Assembly: GCA_030431945.1 (NCBI GenBank)
Contig: JAUIIF010000021.1
Location: 1 to 18,908 of the forward strand
Source: Bacteroidia bacterium
Lineage (GTDB): Bacteria; Bacteroidota; Bacteroidia; Chitinophagales; Saprospiraceae
Length of the DNA stretch: 18,908 nt
Direction of reading: 5' to 3'
The position numbers and the translations under genes are program-made. Within the stretch, counting starts at the first letter, position 1. Each line of letters begins with the position of its first letter. The notes under the pieces are model-generated. The model made no database searches. It was not told the origin of the DNA and saw only the letters and a list, made by a program, of their open reading frames with translations. This document shows positions 7,871-15,297 of this stretch, one piece after another.

Positions 7871-7903
7871 GCCGCATTCCGAAAAGCACGGGCACCTGCA
7901 GCC

Positions 7904-9991
7904 TTACTGAATGATGATTTTATTGACCTGCCGCCCGCCATCCCTGGCAAAAAGCTCCACTAAGTAAGTACCGGCTAACAGCTTTGATAAATCAACGGTA
8001 ATCTGGGCCTGGTTTTCACAGGCAGTTTCCAACACCATACGGCCGGAAAGATCATGGATCCGGATCCGCACCAGCTGGCTGGACTTCTCCAGGAACAGGT
8101 AATCTCCGGCTACCGGATTAGGGTATAACGCTACCCCCAGGGCGCGGGCCAGTTGCTGCGTGGAAGTTGGGTTTTGATTGGTGATGACCACAAATTTTTC
8201 TCCGCGCAGGTTGCTCCCGTCAGCACTTCTGGCGGCTACCCGTACAGTACCGTTCTCCAGTGCCCGCAGTAATCCCTGCTGATCAATGACGGCGATGGTA
8301 GGATTATTGACGCCCCAGCGAACGCCACGAATGGTCGCCGAATCCGGCGTAAAAGTGGCAACAAACTGGAGCGTTCCATCGTCAGTATCGATAATGGTAT
8401 CGCCACTGACGGTAGCAATATCGATGCTTGAAATGGGCACGAAGTTATTTTCCACGTAGGCCCTTAGCCAAATCAGCGCCGGTCGTTCAGTTACGTTATC
8501 CCGATCAATCAGGAAAGCCCCCTGCTCGTCGCGCCAGAGGCCAGGACGCCAGCCCCAGAGGGTAATGCCCGTAACGGACGGATGCTCCCAAAAGAGAGGG
8601 AATACCCGGCGGTACTCCGCCAGCTGGGTAAAGTCCGTTGCGCCGTCAATGTCTAACTCGGTAACGTGAATGGGCAGGCCCGTAGCGGCCAGTTCATCCA
8701 GTGCCCCCGTAATTACGGAAGAATTTACCGTCGTTGAAAACGCGTGGGCCTGTACGCCGACAATATCGATCAGGTTACGATCCTGCAGCAGGTTGATGAT
8801 GTCCAGGTACGCGGAGCGGACGTTGCTGCTACTGACGACATTGTATTCATTGATCATGAGGTCGGCATTCGGGAAGTATTGCCGCGCCAGGGTGAAGGCC
8901 GTAATGATCCAGTCGTAGCCCGTGGCGCCGGTTCCGCCCAGGGCATCGATGTAGTTGCCGTCGTTGTCGCTGGTCGGTGGCTGGTTGACGGGTTCATTGG
9001 TGACTTCGATGGCGTCAATGTCGGGGTAGCGTTCGGCGACCAGGCGGTACCATTCCTCGATTTCCGCCCGCTGCTCTGCGGGGGGCAGGTTACGGATCCA
9101 GGCCGGCTGCTGGGACCCCCAGGTAAGTACGTGGAATTTGAAATAGAAGTCATTATCCTGGGCCAGTTGGTAAGCGGCATCGAGGGCTGCCCAGTTCATG
9201 ACGTCGCGCTGGCCCTCTACACTGCCCCATTTTCCGGCGTTTTCCGGCGTGACCTGGTTCCAGAAACTGGCAAAATCCGGCGTTTGCGAAGGGCTGTAAA
9301 CATTGCCCAAAAACTTTGCCTGACCCTGTGCGATCGGCGTGCGATCATCTTCCGGCTGTACTGGCTCCGGCACACCTTCCCCGCCGTTATCCAGGGCGGC
9401 TACGGTGTAGAAAAGGTCGGCCCGCCCGAAGGCAAAACGGTCAAATTCAAGACCATCCTCCCGCGCTCCGATTTGTATCGTTTGCGTCAGAGCGCCTTCC
9501 GGAACGGTAAAGGATGTCGGCGTTTCGAAGCCATCATATTCTGATACGTTTACCCACTTCCATACTTGTCCGCCGGCACTTCCGTTGCCGTTAACGAAGG
9601 TCTGCGGATCCGTGAACCCAACACTTGCCAGTTGGTTGGAGGTGATCCACGCTGCGGCATCCGTAACGTCCTGTTCACCGAAAGCGGCTCCGTAATGAAA
9701 GCTGTCGTCGTCAGCGCCTCCCGGCCCTACGCGCAACCGCGCGTACAGGTCGTAGGTGCCGGTGGCGGCAAAAGTTACTTCGTAAGTGATTACCCTGGCG
9801 GCCGATTCGGGGGCAGAGGCAGTACCGTTGGTACTGATCACGACGTAGGTGATGTCCCCTTCGGTAGTCGTGTTGAAATCAGCGCCGGCTGCGCCCGCTT
9901 CCGCTTCAAAGGTTACTGCGGCGGCGGATTGAGCCCGCAGGCAGGGGGTGATCGCCAGCAAAAAGAGAAATAGAATTACCTTATGCATCAT
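7904..9991 (-). CDS. Multidomain GH10 endo-beta-1,4-xylanase with N-terminal carbohydrate-binding domain, Ig-like domain and T9SS sorting tail
   Basis: Cuts the xylan backbone outside the cell. Order in the 695 residues: signal peptide (1-20, ending LRAQ); a beta-sandwich carbohydrate-binding-like domain at about 25-195 (starting FEAEAG, ending DGLEFDRFAFG, CBM6/35-like in style); GH10 catalytic domain at about 220-512; a bacterial Ig-like (BIG2-type) domain at about 519-604; and a T9SS type A sorting domain at about 613-695 (LYPNPV, IHDLSGRMVL, LLAGTYLVEL, ending in KIIIQ). The acid/base is E333 in VTNEPVN and the nucleophile E445 in HVTELDI. TWGSQQPAW and TLWGWRPG are further GH10 marks. 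The T9SS tail implies export to the surface or medium. The gene follows GH30 after about 104 bases and converges on lacI with a 33-base gap. Start is MMHK; either ATG is possible. Confidence 0.93.
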   Translation of the reverse strand: MMHKVILFLFLLAITPCLRAQSAAAVTFEAEAGAAGADFNTTTEGDITYVVISTNGTASAPESAARVITYEVTFAATGTYDLYARLRVGPGGADDDSFHYGAAFGEQDVTDAAAWITSNQLASVGFTDPQTFVNGNGSAGGQVWKWVNVSEYDGFETPTSFTVPEGALTQTIQIGAREDGLEFDRFAFGRADLFYTVAALDNGGEGVPEPVQPEDDRTPIAQGQAKFLGNVYSPSQTPDFASFWNQVTPENAGKWGSVEGQRDVMNWAALDAAYQLAQDNDFYFKFHVLTWGSQQPAWIRNLPPAEQRAEIEEWYRLVAERYPDIDAIEVTNEPVNQPPTSDNDGNYIDALGGTGATGYDWIITAFTLARQYFPNADLMINEYNVVSSSNVRSAYLDIINLLQDRNLIDIVGVQAHAFSTTVNSSVITGALDELAATGLPIHVTELDIDGATDFTQLAEYRRVFPLFWEHPSVTGITLWGWRPGLWRDEQGAFLIDRDNVTERPALIWLRAYVENNFVPISSIDIATVSGDTIIDTDDGTLQFVATFTPDSATIRGVRWGVNNPTIAVIDQQGLLRALENGTVRVAARSADGSNLRGEKFVVITNQNPTSTQQLARALGVALYPNPVAGDYLFLEKSSQLVRIRIHDLSGRMVLETACENQAQITVDLSKLLAGTYLVELFARDGGRQVNKIIIQ

Positions 9992-10095
9992 TCAAATGTT
10001 TGGAAATTAAAAGTCAGGCGGAGGCTTCAGCATTTTCCCGCGCAATATTTTTGCTTAGTGGTTGACCAGGGTTAGGAGCGCTGCTGTCCGGTGGG

Positions 10096-11406
10096 TTATT
10101 TATCAATCACTACCGTCGTTACGCTCTTGGCGGAGACATTGAGCACCACCTGCGTATTCTTGATTGTGACGTTTACGGCCCGCCGGTTGTTATTGAGGTT
10201 GGTTTCCACGGCTGCAGCAGCAGCGGGTGCATCCCCCAGTTCAATTTGCAAACCGCGCTCCCGTACTTCGGTCGGGTTGATAATTACCACGATGATCTGC
10301 GTCCCCGCATCGTAAGCCGTTGCCTTTACCTCCGTGGCGCGCAGCATCGTGGCGTCAATCCGCTGCTGGCCCGGCCGGACGTAACTGGCGAAGTGGGCGA
10401 AGGCGTGGCCGCGTTTGAGGATTTCCCCGTCCGTTGTCCCCTGTTCCCCTTCTCCGATAAAAGAATAATAGCGGCGGATGTACCACCATACGTAGGCATT
10501 CCAGTTAAAACGCATGGCCTCGTGTACGGATTCCAGCATTTCCAGCGACTCGTCCCAGATTCGTTCCTGGTCATAGGTCACCCAGGCCGGCATTCCCGTT
10601 CTGCCGGTTTGCAGGTTCAGCAGGTATTCTGTCATCCAGATCTCCTTTCCCTGGGCTTCGGCAAGGGGGAAGGGCCCGAGTCCGCCACCGTAAATATGGC
10701 CGGCAACGATGTCGAAATGCGGTGCAGCCTCCTGGTCCTGTAACAACGTATTCGTGAAGGAGGGATTAAAATTAAAGGATTCGGGGGCCATGACTTTGGT
10801 TCCGACAATTTCATTGCCGTGCTTGGTAATAAAGTCACGCATGTCCCCTACCGAATAATCGCAGGATTCGTAGCTCACCTGGATGTCCGGTTCATTCTGG
10901 ATGGAGATGGCATGGATATTTACACCTTCACCATTCATGTAGGTGACGAACTGGTTCAGGTGGTCCCGAAAAGCGGGGTATTGATCTTCGGCCAGCTGAC
11001 CTCCGATTTCGCTGTTGTTTGTCTTCATGGCTGCAGGCGGAGACCAGGGGCAGGCAATGACTTTGGCTCCGTGACGCTGCGCTGCCCGGGCGGCGGGGAC
11101 GATGTTGGCCCATTCCGAGGGGTTCGGCGCGATGCGGATGCGAAAGATGCTTAGTCCTAATCCTTCGCCGGTGGTACCGAAAACCTTTTCGGCCTCATCG
11201 TCCGTCAGAAAACGGGTGCCCCACATTCTGCTGGCTCCGCCAAATCCGGCAATGGTTTGGTGAGTATTGGCGGGGTTGACGGCCAGGCGTACGGGGTCCG
11301 GATTTTCAATTATTACAATTCCGCTTTCTTCTTTTTCACACCCCTGGCTCAGGACGAGGATGAACAGGATAGTCAATAGCCGGATAAGGGGCGAAGCAGT
11401 ATACAT
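10096..11406 (-). CDS. GH30 (subfamily 8-like) glucuronoxylan endo-xylanase, lipoprotein
   Basis: Cleaves the xylan backbone at a position set by a (4-O-methyl)glucuronic acid branch. The frame is open from 11616, but the ATG at 11406 begins a lipoprotein signal (hydrophobic LLTILFILVLSQGC, lipobox cysteine C23, then EKEE); the upstream 70 codons cross hairpin DNA and are not protein-like. The protein is 436 residues: a TIM-barrel with E172 (IQNEPD, acid/base) and E260 (WMTEY, nucleophile), then the short beta-domain usual in GH30. The segment YVWWYIRRYY (305-314) matches the loop that in GH30_8 glucuronoxylanases supplies the arginine binding the uronate carboxylate, so true glucuronoxylanase specificity is likely. 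Acidic residues after the cysteine fit surface export of Bacteroidota lipoproteins. It is the first gene of a probable GH30-GH10 unit. Confidence 0.9.
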   Translation of the reverse strand: MYTASPLIRLLTILFILVLSQGCEKEESGIVIIENPDPVRLAVNPANTHQTIAGFGGASRMWGTRFLTDDEAEKVFGTTGEGLGLSIFRIRIAPNPSEWANIVPAARAAQRHGAKVIACPWSPPAAMKTNNSEIGGQLAEDQYPAFRDHLNQFVTYMNGEGVNIHAISIQNEPDIQVSYESCDYSVGDMRDFITKHGNEIVGTKVMAPESFNFNPSFTNTLLQDQEAAPHFDIVAGHIYGGGLGPFPLAEAQGKEIWMTEYLLNLQTGRTGMPAWVTYDQERIWDESLEMLESVHEAMRFNWNAYVWWYIRRYYSFIGEGEQGTTDGEILKRGHAFAHFASYVRPGQQRIDATMLRATEVKATAYDAGTQIIVVIINPTEVRERGLQIELGDAPAAAAAVETNLNNNRRAVNVTIKNTQVVLNVSAKSVTTVVIDK

Positions 11407-11494
11407 CAAAATATTTTTTAGCGCGGAAAGCAGTGGCACGAGCGGACTGATTATTGTCAAATACGGCTTGCTGTCGTTCGTCAGTTTGGAAAAG

Positions 11495-11552
11495 GGCGGG
11501 GCCGCAGGTGCAAACAAAGCACTTAAGCTGCGCTTGCACCTGCGTGCGCGCC
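11495..11552. repeat. Dispersed inverted-repeat element, copy 2, with an 11-bp perfect stem
   Basis: The end 17-mers (11495-11511 and 11536-11552) are complementary at 14 of 17 positions. Within them the arms CGCAGGTGCAA (11503-11513) and TTGCACCTGCG (11534-11544) are perfect 11-base complements around a 20-base loop. GGGCG at 11494-11498 and CGCCC at 11549-11553 can pair outside. It shares both ends with copy 1 at 6555-6630. It lies 88 bases before the GH30 start and 28 bases beyond the terminator hairpin, so it could fold in the GH30 leader RNA. Confidence 0.65.
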
Positions 11553-11580
11553 CTACCCATTGGCCCCTACTACAGTGAAT

Positions 11581-11609
11581 GAAGCCGGCTATATAAAATA
11601 GCCGGCTTC
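11581..11609 (-). terminator. Strong hairpin ending the susC-susD-binding-protein transcript
   Basis: GAAGCCGGCTAT (11581-11592) and ATAGCCGGCTTC (11598-11609) form a perfect 12-bp stem with a 5-base loop. It begins 38 bases past the stop of the carbohydrate-binding lipoprotein gene on the minus strand. Neither side carries a long T-run, so it may act as an RNA end-stabilising structure as well as, or instead of, an intrinsic terminator. Confidence 0.65.
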
Positions 11610-11647
11610 TTCTCACTCAGTAGTTCAATAAAAAATCATACAAATTT

Positions 11648-13678
11648 TTAGGGGCAGGTAAATGCTGCAATGGGGTACAGCTCAATGTTATCGAGGAAAA
11701 ACACGGCATCAGAACGCCCGAGATCGAGCACCAGGTGTTGGGCGCCGCTGGGGGGGTCTTGTGCTTCAAAAGTCCAGGTATAAGCTGCCCATTCCTGGGT
11801 AATCGTTTGGGGGTCGCCGTAGAAATAATCCGAGCCATCACCGCCGTTATAACGGGAGGCAGAAACGCTGATGGGCACGTCATCTGCCGTAGCCTTTGCC
11901 CAAATGGTAACGCCGTAGGTTGTACCGGCGACCAGATCCAGCGGCGTGGTGGCGATTTGCGTTCGCCAGGCCTGATCGGGGTTACCGGCGCCGGTAACCA
12001 TCAGTGAGTTATTTCCGTCGTACACATCACCAGCATCCGTATTAAGGGCAAAGGTGCCGTTGAGTACTTCCCAGGTGGCACTTTCGCCTTCGATTCCGTT
12101 TTCGAAACTTCCGTCGCCAATTTTATTATCCCGGGGCAGTTCTACATTCTTACGAACGCTGATGTCATCGAGGTAGAAGACGGCGGCCGAGTACCCCATG
12201 TCCAACACCAGGTGCTGGGCGCCGCTGGGAGGGGCCTGCACGGTATAGACCCAGGTGTATTCTGCCCACTCCTCGGTAAAGGTCTGCGCATCTCCGTAGA
12301 AATAATCAGAGCCGTCACCACCGTTGTAGAGCGAGGCTGAAATACGCATCTGTACGTCAGGCGCCGTAGCTTTTGCCCAGATGGAGACGATGTATTCTTC
12401 GCCGACCTCCAGGTCGAGGTTTTCGGAAGCGAGCTGGGTTTGCCAGGGTTGATCGGGGTTGTTGGCGGGGGTAACCATCAGCGCCTGGTTGCCACAGTGC
12501 ACATTGGCGGCGTCACTGGTGAGTGCTATCGTACCATTATTGACGACCCAGTTCTCGCCGAGGGTGCCTTCGAAGCCGCCGTCAGCCAGTGCATTACCGG
12601 GTGCTGCGGGGCCGGCGGCCCCGGTTTCTACCAGGACAATATTGTCAATGACGAAAGGAATGTCGGTAAAGCCCATATCGAGCACAACGCTGTGTTCGGG
12701 CAAGTCATTGGTGACCTCGAACGTCCAGCTGATTTGGGTCCATTCTGTGGGAATTTCTTTGGTTTCCCCGTAGAAATAGTCGGCACCATTGCCGTCAAAC
12801 CGGGAGGCAGAAATGCGCATTTGTGCCCCGGGGGCTTCACCCTTCACCCACATCATCATCGTGTACTCGGACCCGAAATTCAGGGGAGTAAGGGCCGTGG
12901 CGAACTGGGTCCGCCAGGGCTGGTCGGGGTTCGCGGCCCCCACCACACGTACTGCGCGGCCGAAGTAGGCATCTTCTCCGGAAACGGAAGTTAGTCCGGC
13001 ACCGCCATTAAGTTTCTCCCAGCCAGCAAAATCATCGCCACTGCCGGCATCCAATCCGCCGTTAGCTGCATAGTTGGTACCAACGAAAAAGGTATCCGCA
13101 TAGGTTTCCGTTATTTCGCTGGTCATCAGTTCGATAACGGCAGCCGTATTGAGCGGGGGACCGTCAGGAACGACGACGACCAGTTCTGCATTCGTTGCGC
13201 TTACCACGTTGGCCTCAATGCCTCCAAAAGTTACGGAGGTAAGCATGTCTAAATTCATTCCGGCAATGGTTACTTCCTCACCCGGTGCGGCAGCATTCGT
13301 GGAGAGGCCAAAAATGCTGGGAATAGGGCGAGTCATTACTTCCAGCTCCGCCGTCACCCGGTAATTATTGAGCATCGCCAGGGTGAGGACATTGGGTCCT
13401 GGAGCAGCATTGGTCGGAACGGTAAACGTGAGGGAAGTCTGGTTGCGGGATACAATTTCCGCCCCTTTGTCGCCCACGAACAAGTTCTGAACGGTATTTA
13501 AATTATCTCCCTGGAGCGTCACCTGATCGCCAAGAAAAGCGGCGCCAGGATCAACGCTGGTTATCGTAACGGTAGGGCCTACCTCCAGTTCTTCCTCACA
13601 CGCCGTAATGAACAGTATGAAGAAGCTCAGGAAAGCGAGCACTGCAGCACTATAGTTGCTGTTTTTTATAACACGCAT
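11648..13678 (-). CDS. Surface glycan-binding lipoprotein: two IPT/TIG domains and three tandem CBM4/9-like modules
   Basis: Third gene after susC-susD, the position of SusE/F-type surface glycan-binding proteins; expected to hold xylan at the outer membrane. The 676 residues begin with a lipoprotein signal (FFILFITAC, C27, then EEELE). Two Ig-like IPT/TIG domains follow at about 35-115 (ITSVDPGAAFLGDQVTLQG) and 117-198, each with the PG-x-x-V-TIxG pattern. Three related modules of about 150 residues come next (205-351, 361-509, 518-669). Each carries NPDQPWRTQ or a near copy, an MRISASRYNGGDGSDYFYG-like strand, an aromatic E-W-x-x-Y-x-W motif, a VLDMG strand and a final FxxDNI strand, as in CBM4/9 (CBM_4_9 Pfam type) jelly rolls. 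Conserved Trp and Tyr are likely sugar-stacking residues. No catalytic domain is present. Xylan as ligand is inferred from the neighbours. Start is 17 bases after susD. Confidence 0.88.
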   Translation of the reverse strand: MRVIKNSNYSAAVLAFLSFFILFITACEEELEVGPTVTITSVDPGAAFLGDQVTLQGDNLNTVQNLFVGDKGAEIVSRNQTSLTFTVPTNAAPGPNVLTLAMLNNYRVTAELEVMTRPIPSIFGLSTNAAAPGEEVTIAGMNLDMLTSVTFGGIEANVVSATNAELVVVVPDGPPLNTAAVIELMTSEITETYADTFFVGTNYAANGGLDAGSGDDFAGWEKLNGGAGLTSVSGEDAYFGRAVRVVGAANPDQPWRTQFATALTPLNFGSEYTMMMWVKGEAPGAQMRISASRFDGNGADYFYGETKEIPTEWTQISWTFEVTNDLPEHSVVLDMGFTDIPFVIDNIVLVETGAAGPAAPGNALADGGFEGTLGENWVVNNGTIALTSDAANVHCGNQALMVTPANNPDQPWQTQLASENLDLEVGEEYIVSIWAKATAPDVQMRISASLYNGGDGSDYFYGDAQTFTEEWAEYTWVYTVQAPPSGAQHLVLDMGYSAAVFYLDDISVRKNVELPRDNKIGDGSFENGIEGESATWEVLNGTFALNTDAGDVYDGNNSLMVTGAGNPDQAWRTQIATTPLDLVAGTTYGVTIWAKATADDVPISVSASRYNGGDGSDYFYGDPQTITQEWAAYTWTFEAQDPPSGAQHLVLDLGRSDAVFFLDNIELYPIAAFTCP
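11672..13066 (-). repeat. Three in-frame tandem repeats encoding CBM modules
   Basis: Module A is encoded at about 12626-13066, B at 12152-12598 and C at 11672-12127. B and C are the closest pair: the DNA around 11731-11761 and 12209-12239 is nearly identical, and both encode NGGDGSDYFYGD and PPSGAQHLVLD. Module A is more diverged and lacks the PPSGAQH segment. This points to an old duplication giving A and a B/C ancestor, then a recent duplication of the latter. Confidence 0.8.
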
Positions 13679-13695
13679 AGTATTTATTTTTTTAT

Positions 13696-15279
13696 TTAAT
13701 AGCCGGGGTTTTGGCTAACGCCCGCTAAGTCGATGAAAGATTGAGGAATGGGCCACACAAGGTGGTATTCCTGGATATTGGGGGCTGCATCCCGGTTATA
13801 CATTCTTACTCTTTCCAGCAGCAGGTTATTCCGCTTCAGGAGGTACCAGCGGTGGCCTTCGTGGCCGAGTTCCCGAGCGTATTCCTCCATAAAAGTTTCC
13901 AGGTCCAGCGTAGTGAAACGGTGTTCCGTATCCCCGAAGGCACGATCTCGCAGCACGTTAACCAGTTCGGTAGCCCGATCGACGTTGCCGCTCTTCAGGT
14001 AGGCTTCCGCGCCCGCCAGAAAAGCCTGAGCGTACCGGTAGACGATGACGTTACGGAATCCTTCTGCGTCTGATTCCAGACGGCCGTAGGTTCCATCCTC
14101 CCAGGTTTTGGTAGTTGTCGGCTCCATGTACCGGGCCTCGCGCTCGGCGCCATCGGCCCAGGCCCGCACGTACTCTTGCGGTACTACGTCTCCGTTGCGG
14201 AGGTCCCAGCCATCTAAAACGTTTTCTTCTTCGTCAATCAGCCATTCTGTTTTGTGCCAGGCTTCCAGTCGGCCATCCTCTTCGTCGAACAGTGTCCAGT
14301 AGTAAGGAGAAGGGCTCAGCCGCCCCCAGGGGCGGGCGCCCTGCCCCAGGGTACGCGCTACGCCCGGAACCCGGTCGTACAGCGGAACGTACATCTGTAC
14401 CGTTCTTTGCGGGCGGGCCTGGATGGCCGGATCGAAGACCCAGGAAAGGATAATTTCCTGGTTGTTTTCTTCTCCTTCCTTCCCTCCTTCCAGGCCAAAG
14501 ATGAAATCGAGGGGCTGCAGCTGGTAAGAGTTGTCGGCAATGACTGCTTCGGCCGCAGCGGCGGCTTCCGTGTTGTTACCCAAATCGAGATGAGCCTCGG
14601 CCAGCAGCAAGTTTGCCAGGCCCTTGGAAGGCGCACCAACTCCCGCACTCTCATTACGGGTGGGCAGTAACGTAACGGCTTCCGTTAAATCGGCAAGGAT
14701 GAGTGCGTAGATATCGCTGGCAGGAGACAGGGGCGCTTCGCGAACTGGTTCTGCGCCTTCCGGCAGCGGAACAGCAAGCGGGATATTGCCCCACCGGCGG
14801 ACCAATTCGAGGTATACGTAAGCGCGCAGTACCAGTGCCTCCCCCTTGAACTTCAACAGGGCTGCTTCTTCGCTGGCGTTATTTACCGGGAAGTTTTCTG
14901 ACGCCTGAATAACCAGATTACAGTTAGAGATGGCCCGGTAATAATTGTTCCACATATCATTAAGGGGGCCACTGGTTGCAACCAGGCCGTTATTGTAGGT
15001 ATTCATACCCTGCATCCCTCCGGCATTGACATCCACCATGTGGGTGCCGTTTACGACCAGGTCCGTACCACACTGCTTGTATACGGAAAGCTCGTTGTTT
15101 TCGTGTACAGAACGCGTGATCTCGTAGACCTGGAAAAGTACAGCCTCTACCCCGCCGAGGGTATTCAGTACCTGGCTGGCGGGGATGACATCCAGCTCTT
15201 CACGTTCGAGAATATCATCACAGGCCGTGAAGGCTAAAAGAAAAAATCCGAGCAAAAAGGAAATGTGATAGTTTTTCAT
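13696..15279 (-). CDS. susD: SusD/RagB-family glycan-binding lipoprotein
   Basis: Partner of the SusC channel; sits as a lid on it at the cell surface and captures oligosaccharides. The 527 residues start with a lipoprotein signal (FLLGFFLLAFTAC, C20, then DDILE), followed by the typical SusD N-terminal stretch, helical TPR-like pairs (for example FKGEALVLRAYVYLELVRRWGNIPL, and GLANLLLAEAHLDLGN), and a C-terminal region with YRYAQAFLAGAEAYLKSGN, ARELGHEGHRWYLLKRNN and the terminal LVWPIPQSFIDL...QNPGY. The last segments are highly characteristic of the RagB/SusD family. It lies 18 bases after susC and 17 before the binding-protein gene, so the three form one operon. Ligand specificity cannot be read from the sequence; xylan-derived oligosaccharides are inferred from the neighbours. 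Confidence 0.95.
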   Translation of the reverse strand: MKNYHISFLLGFFLLAFTACDDILEREELDVIPASQVLNTLGGVEAVLFQVYEITRSVHENNELSVYKQCGTDLVVNGTHMVDVNAGGMQGMNTYNNGLVATSGPLNDMWNNYYRAISNCNLVIQASENFPVNNASEEAALLKFKGEALVLRAYVYLELVRRWGNIPLAVPLPEGAEPVREAPLSPASDIYALILADLTEAVTLLPTRNESAGVGAPSKGLANLLLAEAHLDLGNNTEAAAAAEAVIADNSYQLQPLDFIFGLEGGKEGEENNQEIILSWVFDPAIQARPQRTVQMYVPLYDRVPGVARTLGQGARPWGRLSPSPYYWTLFDEEDGRLEAWHKTEWLIDEEENVLDGWDLRNGDVVPQEYVRAWADGAEREARYMEPTTTKTWEDGTYGRLESDAEGFRNVIVYRYAQAFLAGAEAYLKSGNVDRATELVNVLRDRAFGDTEHRFTTLDLETFMEEYARELGHEGHRWYLLKRNNLLLERVRMYNRDAAPNIQEYHLVWPIPQSFIDLAGVSQNPGY

Positions 15280-15297
15280 GTTTGGTTCTTTTTTTGA

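Noticed and set aside
7871..7903. GCACCTGC in the lacI/GH10 gap as a third copy of the dispersed inverted repeat
   Set aside because: Only one short arm is present and the partner arm is missing; the match is too short to count.
8744..9544. Plus-strand open frame of 266 codons inside the GH10 gene
   Set aside because: Mirror of the GH10 coding strand, where catalytic motifs and domain order are clear.
11407..11616. N-terminal extension of the GH30 frame to 506 residues
   Set aside because: The added 70 codons cross both intergenic hairpins and are followed by a complete lipoprotein signal beginning at 11406, so they are read-through of non-coding DNA.
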